36,226 bases of DNA from Anaerolineales bacterium (GTDB lineage Bacteria; Chloroflexota; Anaerolineae; Anaerolineales; Villigracilaceae). The stretch covers positions 1-36,226 of the forward strand of contig JANJTV010000080.1 in assembly GCA_024710905.1 (NCBI GenBank), given 5' to 3'. Below, piece after piece: positions 24,194 to 32,448 of the stretch. The position numbers and the translations under genes are program-made. The stretch's first letter is position 1; each line of letters opens with the position of its first letter. The notes under the pieces are model-generated. The model was not told the origin of the DNA. It did not search any database and saw only the letters and a list, made by a program, of their open reading frames with translations.

Positions 24194-25042
24194 TCATTTG
24201 AGATCAAGGAACCCTGCCACCGCTTCGGCCAGTGTCACCGGCAGGCGTTTGTTCTTCGGCCACAGGCCTGCCTGTTGGGCGGCCCGTGCCGCGGAGGTAT
24301 AACGCGAAATACCAAAACCGTTCCCCTGCAATAACGGGGAGGTCAACACCTCGCCCGGCGCGCCATCCAGCACAATCGCGCCATCCTGCAGGGCAATCAC
24401 CCGATCGGCAAAGGCGGCAATCCATTCAATTTTATGCTCCGCCATGACCACGGTCATGCCGCGCCCGCTCATGGCTTTGATCACCTGGAAGACCTCGCGC
24501 GTACCAATCGGGTCCATTTGCGAGGTTGGTTCGTCCAGCACCAGCAGTTTGGGTTCCATGACCAGGATCGAAGCCAGCGCCACACGCTGTTGTTGCCCTC
24601 CAGAAAGCGCATAGGGCGAACGCCCGGCCAGGTCGGTGATGCCGGTCAGTGCCAGGACTTCATCCACCCGCCGTTTCATCTCGTCCCTCGGCACACCGAT
24701 ATTTTCCAGCCCGAAAGCAATTTCTTCATACACGGTATATTTCGCACCGCTGATCTGGTTAAACGGGTTCTGGAAGGCCAGGCCGACGTTTAGCACCCAC
24801 TGGTCCAGCGTGGACTCGCGCGTCTCGACCCCGGCTACTTCGACCCTGCCAGACAACTCGCCTTTGTAAAAATGTGGCACAAAGCCTGAAAGTGTGTAAC
24901 ACAGCGTGGATTTTCCCGCCCCGTTCGGGCCGATCAATGCCACGAACTGGCCCGCTTCAATAGAAATATTCAACCCCCGCAGGGCCGGGGTATCGGTCAG
25001 CGGATACTGGTAGGTGACATCAGTAAGGCTTACGAGAGCCAT
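24194..25042 (-). CDS. ecfA: ECF transporter ATPase (canonical)
   Basis: 282 residues. Walker A GPNGAGKS, Q-loop AFQNPFNQI, canonical signature ALSGGQQQR, Walker B VLDEPTSQMD and H-loop MAEHK are all intact. With EcfT and the other ATPase it forms the energising AAT module of a vitamin/nucleoside-type ECF transporter. A GGAG site sits just before the ATG. The first 13 nt overlap the end of the EcfT gene, consistent with coupled synthesis. Confidence 0.93.
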   Translation of the reverse strand: MALVSLTDVTYQYPLTDTPALRGLNISIEAGQFVALIGPNGAGKSTLCYTLSGFVPHFYKGELSGRVEVAGVETRESTLDQWVLNVGLAFQNPFNQISGAKYTVYEEIAFGLENIGVPRDEMKRRVDEVLALTGITDLAGRSPYALSGGQQQRVALASILVMEPKLLVLDEPTSQMDPIGTREVFQVIKAMSGRGMTVVMAEHKIEWIAAFADRVIALQDGAIVLDGAPGEVLTSPLLQGNGFGISRYTSAARAAQQAGLWPKNKRLPVTLAEAVAGFLDLK

Positions 25043-25806
25043 ATTCTCCCCACCAGGGCCACCAGCACCAGCCCGACCAGCAGCCAGCGAATGGCTTTAT
25101 CTGTCATCGTATCGGGCAATTCGCGCAAACTGGTGCGCGGCGTGGAGGCCATAAAGGCCCGCGCCTCGATGGCAATGGCCCGTTCTTCCACTTCCACCAG
25201 CGAGCCGAACACCAGCGGGCCAATCAGCGGCATCAGGGCCGAGACCCGGCGCACAAAACTGCCTTCGGTTTGCAGCCCACGCGAACGCTGGGCGTCAATG
25301 ATGGTAGCCGCCTTGGCCTGCATTTGCGGAAGGATTTGCAGCGTGGCAGTAATCACATACGCAATCGTGGCGGGCAGACCGCGCCGCGTCAGGTCGCCCA
25401 TCAGCTCGCTGGGATGCGTGGTAAGAATCAATAAAATAAATGTTGAAACCATCACCATAATGCGGGTTGCATTTTGCAAGGCCTGCCAGAGATTTTCGGT
25501 TTTCAGGCTCAAGAACCAATACCGCCATACTTCCGATTCGCCGCCCGGCAGGAAGAAAGCCTGCATGACAAACAAAAATCCTGCCACCGGGACCAGCAGG
25601 TTGAATACCACACGCAGATATTCACGCTGGATGCGGCCAACAAAACTGAGTAGGAACAGCAACCCCAGCAGCGTCAGGCCGGTCCAATACCACGGGCTGG
25701 CATACGAGATCAGGATGGCCGCGAAGACCAACGTCAGCTTGGTAAGCGGATTCAGGCTGTGAAGGAAGCTCTCGCGGGGAATGTAGAAAGAAAGTCTCTC
25801 GCGCAT
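25030..25806 (-). CDS. ecfT: ECF transporter transmembrane protein EcfT
   Basis: 258 residues from the ATG at 25806 (MRERLSFYIPRES). The frame is open for 26 more codons, but they cover the terminator hairpin. The N-terminal FLHSLNPLTKL is the conserved opening of EcfT, which links the S component to the ATPases. Several hydrophobic helices follow, then the two coupling helices with their Arg motifs: IDAQRSRGL and VEERAIAIEARAF. These insert in the ATPase grooves. All parts needed for function are present. Confidence 0.92.
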   Translation of the reverse strand: MRERLSFYIPRESFLHSLNPLTKLTLVFAAILISYASPWYWTGLTLLGLLFLLSFVGRIQREYLRVVFNLLVPVAGFLFVMQAFFLPGGESEVWRYWFLSLKTENLWQALQNATRIMVMVSTFILLILTTHPSELMGDLTRRGLPATIAYVITATLQILPQMQAKAATIIDAQRSRGLQTEGSFVRRVSALMPLIGPLVFGSLVEVEERAIAIEARAFMASTPRTSLRELPDTMTDKAIRWLLVGLVLVALVGRIWLS

Positions 25807-25862
25807 GATGACCTGTTTGGGTGGCTGGCCTATTATCCCATGAAACCCGCTGAGCGGCATCC

Positions 25863-25900
25863 AAAAAAAAGCCGCAGGCTCCAAATCGGGAACCTGCGGC
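25863..25900 (-). terminator. Terminator between the S-component gene and ecfT
   Basis: On the minus strand an 8-bp GC-rich stem (25893-25900 with 25871-25878, extended by three more pairs past a mismatch) is followed by eight or nine T residues (25870-25862). It lies 16 nt after the S-gene stop and before the ecfT ATG. It should end most transcripts of the ribokinase-hydrolase-S operon or act as an attenuator. Confidence 0.8.
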
Positions 25901-25915
25901 CTGCAAACAAATCAA

Positions 25916-26611
25916 CTATCCGCCCAGCAACGAGCCAAGCAACGTTGCGGCAATCACCACCAGGATGACCACCACCACAATGGCAATGATAATCTGGGTC
26001 GTGCGGCTTCCATCCTCGGCTTCTACATTTTCGGGGCGCGGGAAGCGGCTCAGGTAGCGCGCCGACAGTCCCTGGATGATGGCATAGGCCGCCATGGCCG
26101 TGGTGATCTTATCCACAGGCTCCACCAGGAAGTTGGTGCTGAAGACCGCCGAAATCATATCCGTACCGGTCTGCATCAGGTAGGCAGTGATGAACGAAGA
26201 ACCGCTGGCCGTGATGCCGCCAAACAGGTACACCCCGATCGGCGTGGAAACCAGCGCGGCGGTAATGGCCACAATAAAGCCAGTCACAATCACCTTCCAC
26301 CAAGCTTTAAACAGGCCAAACTGGGCACACCAGCCGGAGACAAAACCGATGAAAAACGCCACCGGCCACCAGGGCAAAGCGTTCGGGTCTACGGCCAGGC
26401 CCCAGATGATGTTGGAAAGCGCACCGGTCAGCGCGCCAGCCCACGGGCCGCAAATCACCGCCACCAGCACCGTACCGATGCTGTCAAAATAGACCGGCAG
26501 GCGCAAGGCCACCACAATCTGCCCCACGACGATGTTGAGCGCGATCGCCACCGGCATCAACACCCAGGTCATGGTATTAAAGTCTTTCTTAATCGAGTCG
26601 AGCAGTTTCAT
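25916..26611 (-). CDS. ECF transporter S component (substrate-binding membrane protein)
   Basis: 231 residues from the ATG at 26611, 8 nt after an AAGGAG site; an in-frame ATG (26614) and GTG (26617) lie just before it. About six helices form the S-component fold (WVLMPVAIALNIVVGQIVVA; DSIGTVLVAVICGPWAGALT), the DSIGT-x-GPWAGALTG pattern being typical. A seventh hydrophobic helix ends the protein, after a charged linker, which is longer than the usual 180-200 residues. The neighbours nucleoside hydrolase and ribokinase suggest a nucleoside substrate. Queuosine or another modified nucleoside is an alternative. The T/A/A module follows, behind a terminator. Confidence 0.88.
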   Translation of the reverse strand: MKLLDSIKKDFNTMTWVLMPVAIALNIVVGQIVVALRLPVYFDSIGTVLVAVICGPWAGALTGALSNIIWGLAVDPNALPWWPVAFFIGFVSGWCAQFGLFKAWWKVIVTGFIVAITAALVSTPIGVYLFGGITASGSSFITAYLMQTGTDMISAVFSTNFLVEPVDKITTAMAAYAIIQGLSARYLSRFPRPENVEAEDGSRTTQIIIAIVVVVILVVIAATLLGSLLGG

Positions 26612-26715
26612 CATCACATCTCCTTGAATTGGGTTGAAAAATGGACGTACAGCTGCAATCGAGCGATTCGATTAAAGTAACACGCACCCGGCCCAAAAGA
26701 TTCACCGGATGCGGG

Positions 26716-27681
26716 CTACCCCGAACCGCCCGCCGTTGCCTGGGCCTGGCACAAGCTTTCGATTCGTTCAAGGAACAGTTCCATGAAATCACGCGGACGC
26801 ACCTGCAAGGCGACTCGCATATTGGGTGATCGTTTGGTCATCTTGTAGAAATCGCCAAAGGTCTTACCCATCGCCACCCCACCCGAAATTTCCACATCCA
26901 CAAAGATTTCTTCGTAGTCGCAAATCTCGGGCCGATAGATCAACGCCAGCGCCAACGGATCGTTAATCACACAACCGGCAATTTGCTGGTACTCGTCATG
27001 GAATTCCATGTAAAAACGGGTGGAATCGGCAATGAATTTCGGGATGCCGGTCGGGGAGGCCTGCAAACGGGTTACATCCTCCGGGGTCAAGATGCACTGG
27101 TAGGTCACATCCAGTGGCACCAGCATAATCGGGATGCCGGAATGAAAAACGATGTGCGCCGCGTGCGGGTCTACATAGGTATTAAATTCAGCTAGCGGCG
27201 TGGTGTTGCCGTCATAACGCACCGCACCGCCCATGATGAACAAATCCTTCACGGCTGGCGCAAAACGGGGCTCTTTACGAATGGCCAGGGCCACATTCGT
27301 TAAAGGGCCAATCGCCGCGATGGTGATCTCGCCGGGGCTGGCCAGCACCGTTTCAATCAGAAAGTCCACTGCGTGGCGCGGGTCAACTGGCATAACCGGG
27401 TCGGGCAGTTCGGCATACCCCAGACCGGTGTTGCCGTGCGTTTCCGGGGCCAGCAGCGAGGGCTGCACCAACGGGAATTCGCAGCCATTAAAAACAGGGA
27501 TGTGGCTGGCGCCGGCCAGTTCCAGTACGGCGCGAGCATTGCGCGCGCCCTGTTGCATGGAACAGTTGCCATGCACAATGCTCAGCCCTTCCAACTGCAA
27601 TTCCGACGAGGCCAAGGTCAGCAGGATGGCAAGCGCATCGTCAATGCCGGGGTCTGTGTCAATGATCAGGCGTTGAGGCAT
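26716..27681 (-). CDS. Inosine/uridine-preferring nucleoside hydrolase family protein
   Basis: 321 residues. The N-terminal calcium site is DTDPGIDDALAIL (D8, D10, D14, D15), and the second Ca/ribose contact is the late Asp in CVINDPLALA. LEGLSIVHGNCS and EFNTYVDPHAAHIVF are also typical. The enzyme cleaves the N-glycosidic bond of a ribonucleoside to a base and ribose. It lies 15 nt after ribokinase, which would phosphorylate the ribose, and 104 nt before the S component, so import and cleavage are linked. Base specificity cannot be read from sequence. Confidence 0.93.
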   Translation of the reverse strand: MPQRLIIDTDPGIDDALAILLTLASSELQLEGLSIVHGNCSMQQGARNARAVLELAGASHIPVFNGCEFPLVQPSLLAPETHGNTGLGYAELPDPVMPVDPRHAVDFLIETVLASPGEITIAAIGPLTNVALAIRKEPRFAPAVKDLFIMGGAVRYDGNTTPLAEFNTYVDPHAAHIVFHSGIPIMLVPLDVTYQCILTPEDVTRLQASPTGIPKFIADSTRFYMEFHDEYQQIAGCVINDPLALALIYRPEICDYEEIFVDVEISGGVAMGKTFGDFYKMTKRSPNMRVALQVRPRDFMELFLERIESLCQAQATAGGSG

Positions 27682-27696
27682 GGGGATGTTTCCTGT

Positions 27697-28602
27697 TTAT
27701 TGATTGAGTAGTTTTTCCACGTCCATGTACGTCGGCAGGGAGGGCTGCGCCCCAAAGCGGGTGGTTGCCAGTGCGCCGCAGGCGTTGGCAATTCGCGCCG
27801 CCTCGGGAAGGGATTTGCCTTCCGCCAGAGAAGCGGCCAGGCCGCCAATAAAGGCATCCCCCGCGCCGGTGGTATCCACCACTTTCACTTTAAAAGCCGG
27901 GATGTGTTCCGTGTAGTCGGCGGTCACCAGCAAGCTGCCCTGCGCGCCGAGCGTCACCAGCACGATTTCCACACCGCGCATCAGCAGGCCGCGGGCGCAG
28001 TCTTCCACCCCGGCCAGGTCGTCTGTGTCGCAGCCGGTCAGCAGGCTCAATTCTGTTTCGTTGGGGATGACAATATCGACATGCGCCAGCATGTTGGGGG
28101 GGAGTTCGCGGGCCGGGGCCGGATTAAGGATCACCCTGCAGCCCGCCATGCGGGCTTTTGCAGCGGCGTGCGCCACCACCTCCAGCGGGATTTCCAATTG
28201 CAGGAGAAGCCAGCCGAACAGGTTGAAATCAATCGCGTCCACATCTTGAGAGGAAAGCAGCCCGTTTGCGCCAGGGGAAAGCACAATAAAGTTTTCACCT
28301 TGGCCGTCCACGACAATTGTGGCGGTTCCGGTGGCCGAACCGCTAGCCTGCACCTGGGAGACTTCCACGCCAGCATCTTCCAAGTTGTTCACCAGCATCG
28401 GGCCGAAGGTATCTTGCCCGACCCGCCCGGCCATGTGTACGGCAGCGCCCATCCGCGCGGCGGCCACCGCCTGGTTGGCACCCTTGCCGCCGGGAATGAC
28501 CTGCAAATCTTCGCCGGTCAGCGTCTCGCCGGGCTTTGGGAAACGCGGCGCACGTACCACCAGGTCGGCGTTCAGGGAACCGATCACCAGGATGGATTTC
28601 AT
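27697..28602 (-). CDS. rbsK: Ribokinase
   Basis: 301 residues of the PfkB family. Signature 1 is GGKGANQAVAAARMG, and signature 2, with the catalytic Asp, is DTTGAGDAFIGGLAA. NPAPARELP and IPNETELSLLTG are ribokinase-specific. It phosphorylates D-ribose to ribose 5-phosphate. It is the first gene of the minus-strand nucleoside operon. TACAAT ends 6 nt before the ATG, and no Shine-Dalgarno sequence is seen, so its mRNA is probably leaderless. Confidence 0.94.
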   Translation of the reverse strand: MKSILVIGSLNADLVVRAPRFPKPGETLTGEDLQVIPGGKGANQAVAAARMGAAVHMAGRVGQDTFGPMLVNNLEDAGVEVSQVQASGSATGTATIVVDGQGENFIVLSPGANGLLSSQDVDAIDFNLFGWLLLQLEIPLEVVAHAAAKARMAGCRVILNPAPARELPPNMLAHVDIVIPNETELSLLTGCDTDDLAGVEDCARGLLMRGVEIVLVTLGAQGSLLVTADYTEHIPAFKVKVVDTTGAGDAFIGGLAASLAEGKSLPEAARIANACGALATTRFGAQPSLPTYMDVEKLLNQ

Positions 28603-28608
28603 AAAAAT

Positions 28609-28614
28609 ATTGTA
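28609..28614 (-). promoter_or_regulatory. -10 box TACAAT, leaderless start of the ribokinase operon
   Basis: On the minus strand TACAAT (28614-28609) is followed by 6 nt and the rbsK ATG at 28602. The -35 region is weak. Confidence 0.5.
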
Positions 28615-28806
28615 GCACGGGGGATTGAAATTTTATCTACCGAACCCGGAATTTGTTTCGTTACATCGTAGCCTTGGATCTCTTTTGAGCAGGTTTTCTT
28701 CGCGACTCTGTGCCTTTGCGATAAAACATATGAGAGTTTCAACGAGGGGAATTTCAGTAGGAGAGATGCGCACCGTCCCCGCAGGGGAAACTTAAGACCC
28801 AGGCAA
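28615..28806. repeat. Gene-free spacer with a degenerate CTTCGCG/CTTTGCG repeat
   Basis: Between the ribokinase promoter and the tRNA terminator. Around 28700-28730 cttcgcgactctgtgcc and ctttgcga form an eroded version of the intergenic repeat family seen at 18300-18480. No coding sequence or other signal is convincing here. Confidence 0.4.
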
Positions 28807-28837
28807 TAAAAAATCCCCTTCAACAAAAGGGGATTTT
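28807..28837 (-). terminator. Terminator after the CAT tRNA
   Basis: Perfect 11-bp arms (28810-28820 and 28827-28837) with a 6-nt loop. On the minus strand the stem runs into six T residues (28813-28808). It shares the core aatcccctt/aaggggatt with the terminator at 34191-34221. Confidence 0.85.
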
Positions 28838-28838
28838 G

Positions 28839-28910
28839 TGGCGAGGGAGAGATTTGAACTCTCGACCCAGCGATTATGAGCCGCTTGCTCTGCCACTGAG
28901 CTACCTCGCC
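28839..28910 (-). tRNA. tRNA with CAT anticodon (elongator Met or Ile2)
   Basis: 72-nt cloverleaf on the minus strand. Acceptor stem GGCGAGG/CCTCGCC, D arm GCTC/GAGC, anticodon stem AGCGG/TCGCT with loop CTCATAA (anticodon at 28878-28876), and T arm GAGAG-TTCAAAT-CTCTC. CCA is not encoded. The acceptor stem and D arm exclude an initiator tRNA (no 1-72 mismatch). The anticodon-arm sequence resembles E. coli tRNA-Ile(CAT, lysidine-modified) at least as much as elongator Met, so the amino acid is uncertain. Confidence 0.9.
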
Positions 28911-29031
28911 AGAGCGCGCAAAATCTTACTACACACGCCCCCTTTTGTCAAATAATGCGCTTTGGCACAAATCAGGTACAATCAACCATCCGGGCTATCC
29001 ATACCCCACCCGGTGCAAGAAGGAGACTTGC

Positions 29032-29517
29032 ATGAGCGATTTAACCGTGAAAGACAACTGGGTGGTCACAATGGATTACTCACTGCACGTGGAGGGCGAA
29101 CTGGTGGATTCTTCGCAGGGTCACGACCCGCTGGATTTCATCCAGGGCATTGGCAACATCATCCCCGGCCTGGAAAGCAAACTGTACGGCATGAAGATCG
29201 GCGACAGCAAAAAGGTGGTCGTGTCCGCCGCCGATGGGTATGGCGACCTGCACGAAGAAGCCTTTGTGGATGTGCCGCGTGGCCAGTTCCCGGGCCAGAT
29301 TCCACTTGAAGTGGGCACTGAAATCCAGGTGCGGGACGAGCAGGGCAACCCGATGGCAGCCCGCATTGCCGGGGTAAGCGAGCAGGCGATTAAGCTCGAC
29401 TTCAACCACCCGCTGGCGGGCAAGGAACTGCATTTTGACGTCACAATAGTCGGCCTGCGCGAAGCCACCGAAGAAGAAATGGCCCACGGGCACGTGCATC
29501 ACGGACACGAACACTAA
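29032..29517 (+). CDS. SlyD-like FKBP-type peptidyl-prolyl isomerase
   Basis: 161 residues; AAGGAG precedes the ATG. An FKBP domain is interrupted by an insert-in-flap chaperone domain as in SlyD: VTMDYSLHVEGELVDSS, then GNIIPGLESKLYGMKIGD, the insert (about 70-130) and FDVTIVGLREAT closing the barrel. The C-terminus is His-rich (HGHVHHGHEH), fit to bind nickel or zinc, as in E. coli SlyD, which supplies metal to hydrogenase. It is probably cytoplasmic (no signal peptide). A terminator follows at 29539. Confidence 0.92.
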   Translation: MSDLTVKDNWVVTMDYSLHVEGELVDSSQGHDPLDFIQGIGNIIPGLESKLYGMKIGDSKKVVVSAADGYGDLHEEAFVDVPRGQFPGQIPLEVGTEIQVRDEQGNPMAARIAGVSEQAIKLDFNHPLAGKELHFDVTIVGLREATEEEMAHGHVHHGHEH

Positions 29518-29538
29518 AATTTACAAGCAATAGCAATA

Positions 29539-29565
29539 AAAAAGGCCGGGTGATCCGGCCTTTTT
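29539..29565. terminator. Bidirectional terminator between convergent genes
   Basis: Perfect 11-bp arms (29539-29549 and 29555-29565), 5-nt loop, with AAAAA on one side and TTTTT on the other. It can serve the isomerase gene (plus) and the DUF92 gene (minus). Confidence 0.88.
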
Positions 29566-29567
29566 GC

Positions 29568-30362
29568 TTAGATTACAAAGGGCAAGAGGAACACGATTGC
29601 CAGCAGTCCACAGGCAAAGTTAACCAGGTCATTCTCCAGCCAGTGCCAGCCGCGCAGGAAGGTCGTCGGTGTATTGCACAAGTGCAGCGGATGGCGTTCG
29701 GTCTCTTTATTGCAGGCCGGGCAGAAATACATGGCCTGCACGGTGGCACCAAGAAGGCTGTCGAAAAAAGACCCAGCCAGCCCCGTCAGCGTGACGAGCA
29801 GGCCCATGATAGGGGAAACAGGCGCGGGGGAGACTGCCACAGCGAGAATGCCGATTAATCCGGCCCCGGCCAAGGCGGCGAGCGATCCGATCAACGAGAC
29901 CCCGCCCGAAGTACCTTTTTCCACCACTTTGCTTAACTTGGTGATCATGCGCGGCGGGCGCGGATTCAAGACGCCCAGTTCGGTGGCCCAGGTATCCGCA
30001 TTGACCGCCGCCAACGCGGCAGCAAACGCCAGCCAGGGCCAGGCCTCACCGGGGAAAAAGAAAGATAACCCGGCAAACAGGGTCGGCAGGCCGCCGTTGC
30101 CAAAGACCTGTCCGGCATCGCGCTGACCACCCTTGGAGAATTTTTCTTCCAGGTCCTGCTTGCGTTTTTTGAAGGTGCGGGTCAGGCCGCTGGAAGTGAT
30201 GAAAAAAGTCAGCAAAAGCACGGCCCACTGCCAGCCGCCGACACCAAAAATAACCGTGCCGACCAGCACGGCCGCCAGTGCACCAGAGCGGTTCAGGCTG
30301 TGGGCGCGAAAAGCAACCAAGGCAATAATGACGGCAAGCAGGAAACCGGCGAGAAGGCTCAT
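29568..30362 (-). CDS. DUF92 (TIGR00297) integral membrane protein
   Basis: 264 residues from the ATG at 30362, about seven transmembrane helices. It shows the DUF92 pattern: ALVAFRAHSLNRSGALAAV, GGWQWAVLLLTFFITSS, a central NADTWATELGVL and GSFFDSLLGATVQ, and a cytoplasmic Cys/His cluster (CPAC, then HLCN). Homologues include plant VTE6, a phytyl-phosphate kinase, so a polyprenyl/phytyl-phosphate kinase activity is possible but unproven in bacteria. The ATG overlaps the stop of the upstream PH-like gene. It is the last gene of its operon. Confidence 0.87.
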   Translation of the reverse strand: MSLLAGFLLAVIIALVAFRAHSLNRSGALAAVLVGTVIFGVGGWQWAVLLLTFFITSSGLTRTFKKRKQDLEEKFSKGGQRDAGQVFGNGGLPTLFAGLSFFFPGEAWPWLAFAAALAAVNADTWATELGVLNPRPPRMITKLSKVVEKGTSGGVSLIGSLAALAGAGLIGILAVAVSPAPVSPIMGLLVTLTGLAGSFFDSLLGATVQAMYFCPACNKETERHPLHLCNTPTTFLRGWHWLENDLVNFACGLLAIVFLLPFVI

Positions 30363-31267
30363 GATGAGGAAAGGATGAAAAACACAGCCAACAGGAAGGC
30401 CAGCGAAGTGACAACTGCCGCCGCCCAAACAATAAAGGAAAGGATACGCTGTTCAAAGCGACGGTAATAAAACAACCCGGCCACCCAGCCAGCCAGGGCA
30501 AAAAAAGTACTCAGGATGGGCAGCAGGAACAATTGCACCCCCGCCACCGGCTCGGCAGGCTGGCCCTGCGGGGTAAACCCCAGCGACACCTGTGGCAGGC
30601 CCGGCAGCACCAGGCCAACCCAGACCAGCAGACCAAGATTGATGAACAAACCCGCCAGCCACATGAAACGGGCGGTTGTGCTTTCCCAGGCTTCCACCAC
30701 CACAAAGGATGGATAAATGGAACGGCCCGGCACCTGCGCCAGGCTGCCCATCTCGATGATAGACTGGAAAGCCTGGGTGAAAGCCGCCGGGTTGGACGGG
30801 GAGATGACATACACGCGTTTGGCCGTGGCAACCATTAGTAGGTTTTCCTGTTCTGATGCCATAAACTCGGCCACCTGCAAGTCGGGGTGATCCACCACGC
30901 CGATCAGCGCGCCGGGCAGCCCCGGCCAGGGCAGGCTAAGGGGGGTAACCAGGTCGCTGGCCGGGCGCACCCATTCCACATCTGCCACCGGAATCTCCTC
31001 CACGCGCAGGCCCCAGACCAACCGCAGGCGTTCACGGTCCAGGGTGTACGTCGAGCGGAACAGGGCATACAGGCGATAGGCCAGCACCGGGGCGGGCATT
31101 AACCCAAACAAGAACAACACCACAAAGCCGGTAAAAATCGGCCCGGGCGGGGTGGTACTCACACCCCAGGCTCCGGCGATCATCAGGCCCAGGCTGGCAG
31201 CCAGCAGCGCCAGCAGGACAACCGTCCCACGCTGGCGGGGCGGCGGGAAGTGCAGGGTATCCCACAT
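30359..31267 (-). CDS. Membrane protein with PH-like domain
   Basis: 302 residues. Two N-terminal helices (about 18-36 and 43-66) are followed by a soluble beta-rich domain with the pattern TLDRERLRLVWGLRVEEIPV, which is typical of bacterial PH-like (bPH) domains, and by three C-terminal helices (about 200-225, 238-262 and 277-300). The function of these proteins is not established. The ATG lies one base after the aminotransferase stop, and the end overlaps the DUF92 gene. The soluble domain is large (about residues 70-195), so it may have a second part that I do not recognise. Confidence 0.72.
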   Translation of the reverse strand: MWDTLHFPPPRQRGTVVLLALLAASLGLMIAGAWGVSTTPPGPIFTGFVVLFLFGLMPAPVLAYRLYALFRSTYTLDRERLRLVWGLRVEEIPVADVEWVRPASDLVTPLSLPWPGLPGALIGVVDHPDLQVAEFMASEQENLLMVATAKRVYVISPSNPAAFTQAFQSIIEMGSLAQVPGRSIYPSFVVVEAWESTTARFMWLAGLFINLGLLVWVGLVLPGLPQVSLGFTPQGQPAEPVAGVQLFLLPILSTFFALAGWVAGLFYYRRFEQRILSFIVWAAAVVTSLAFLLAVFFILSSS

Positions 31268-31268
31268 A

Positions 31269-32438
31269 TCAGGCGACGGTCACTTCCTCGCGCACAATCT
31301 TGCAGACATACTCCACCTGCTCCTCGGTCATCACGCCGCTGAACGGAACTGCAAGCCCACGCGCGCCCAGGTCTTCGGTAATGGGGAAATCCCCTTCGCG
31401 ATAACCAAAGCGCTCGGTGATATATGGCTGGGTATGAATGGGGATGAAATACGGCCGCACGGGCACGCCGCGCGCTTCCAAACGGCGGGCCATCTCGTCG
31501 CGGCTGATTTTCCTGTCAAATTTAATCACATACACGAACCACGACATGCGTGTCGTCTCCGGCGCGACATAGGGCACTTCCACACCGGGAATTTCGGCCA
31601 GCCGCTCGCCGTACCACCCCGCCACCTGATCCCGTTTGGTCAGCAACTCATCCAGCCGCTGCATTTGCGTTGCGCCCAGCGCAGCGGACATTTCATCCAG
31701 CCGGTAGTTGTAGCCAAGATAGGTATGTGAAAGCCAGGTATCACCCGGCGCACGGCCCTGGTTGCGCAGGGCGCGCATCAAGTCAGCGCCGGTATCGTCG
31801 TCCGTGATGATCGCGCCACCCTCGCCGGTGGTAATTTGTTTGTTCGGGTAAAAAGCAAAAATTCCGTAATCCCCGAGCGTGCCCGCCTGGCGGCCCTTGT
31901 AGGTTGCGCCAAGCGCCTCGCAGGAATCTTCGATGATCTTCAAGTGATTGGCCCTGGCCGTTGCACCGATCCTATCCATGTCAGCGGGCTGGCCAAAAAC
32001 ATCAATCGGCAGAACAGCCTTGAGCTGTGCACCGGGCATGACACCCTTGCGCGGCAGGTATTTGGAAACATCCTGCACGGCATCCGCCAGCAAAGCCGGG
32101 TCCATGTTGCCGGTAAGCGGGTCAACATCCACAAAAACGGGTGTAACGTTTTCAAACAGCAAGGCGTTGGTGGAAGCCACGAATGAGAAGGGTGTGGTGA
32201 TGACCAAATCGCCGGGTTTCAGCCCGGCGGCATGCACACACAGGTGCAACCCGGCCGTGCCTGAATTGACGCCGATGGCGTGCTTCAGGCCGGTCAGGTC
32301 AATAAAAGTTTGTTCGAATTTCTTAATCTCACCGCCCATACTCAGGTGAGGCGTATTGAGCACGGCCAGCACAGCGTTCCGTTCGGCGTCGGTCAGATCC
32401 GGCGAGGACATGGGAATATGCATTTGTGTTTTTTCCAT
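31269..32438 (-). CDS. DegT/DnrJ/EryC1 sugar aminotransferase
   Basis: 389 residues. It is a PLP-dependent aminotransferase for nucleotide-linked keto sugars. Conserved parts are NSGTAGLHL (PLP phosphate contact), TTPFSFVASTNALLF, VFVDVDPLTGNMD, EDSCEALGATYKG with the PLP-N1 Asp (D171), and the Schiff-base Lys K200 in FYPNKQITTGEGGAI. A shorter start at 32423 (MHIPMSSPD) is possible. No other sugar-nucleotide genes are nearby; the ProRS-like gene lies 10 nt upstream and the PH-like gene follows after one base, so the partner pathway is unknown. Confidence 0.93.
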   Translation of the reverse strand: MEKTQMHIPMSSPDLTDAERNAVLAVLNTPHLSMGGEIKKFEQTFIDLTGLKHAIGVNSGTAGLHLCVHAAGLKPGDLVITTPFSFVASTNALLFENVTPVFVDVDPLTGNMDPALLADAVQDVSKYLPRKGVMPGAQLKAVLPIDVFGQPADMDRIGATARANHLKIIEDSCEALGATYKGRQAGTLGDYGIFAFYPNKQITTGEGGAIITDDDTGADLMRALRNQGRAPGDTWLSHTYLGYNYRLDEMSAALGATQMQRLDELLTKRDQVAGWYGERLAEIPGVEVPYVAPETTRMSWFVYVIKFDRKISRDEMARRLEARGVPVRPYFIPIHTQPYITERFGYREGDFPITEDLGARGLAVPFSGVMTEEQVEYVCKIVREEVTVA

Positions 32439-32448
32439 TTGATTGGTT

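Noticed and set aside
26684-26715. Inverted repeat at the end of the nucleoside hydrolase gene as terminator
   Set aside because: The stem has a mismatch and no T tract follows on the minus strand; it may just be chance in a G+C-rich region.
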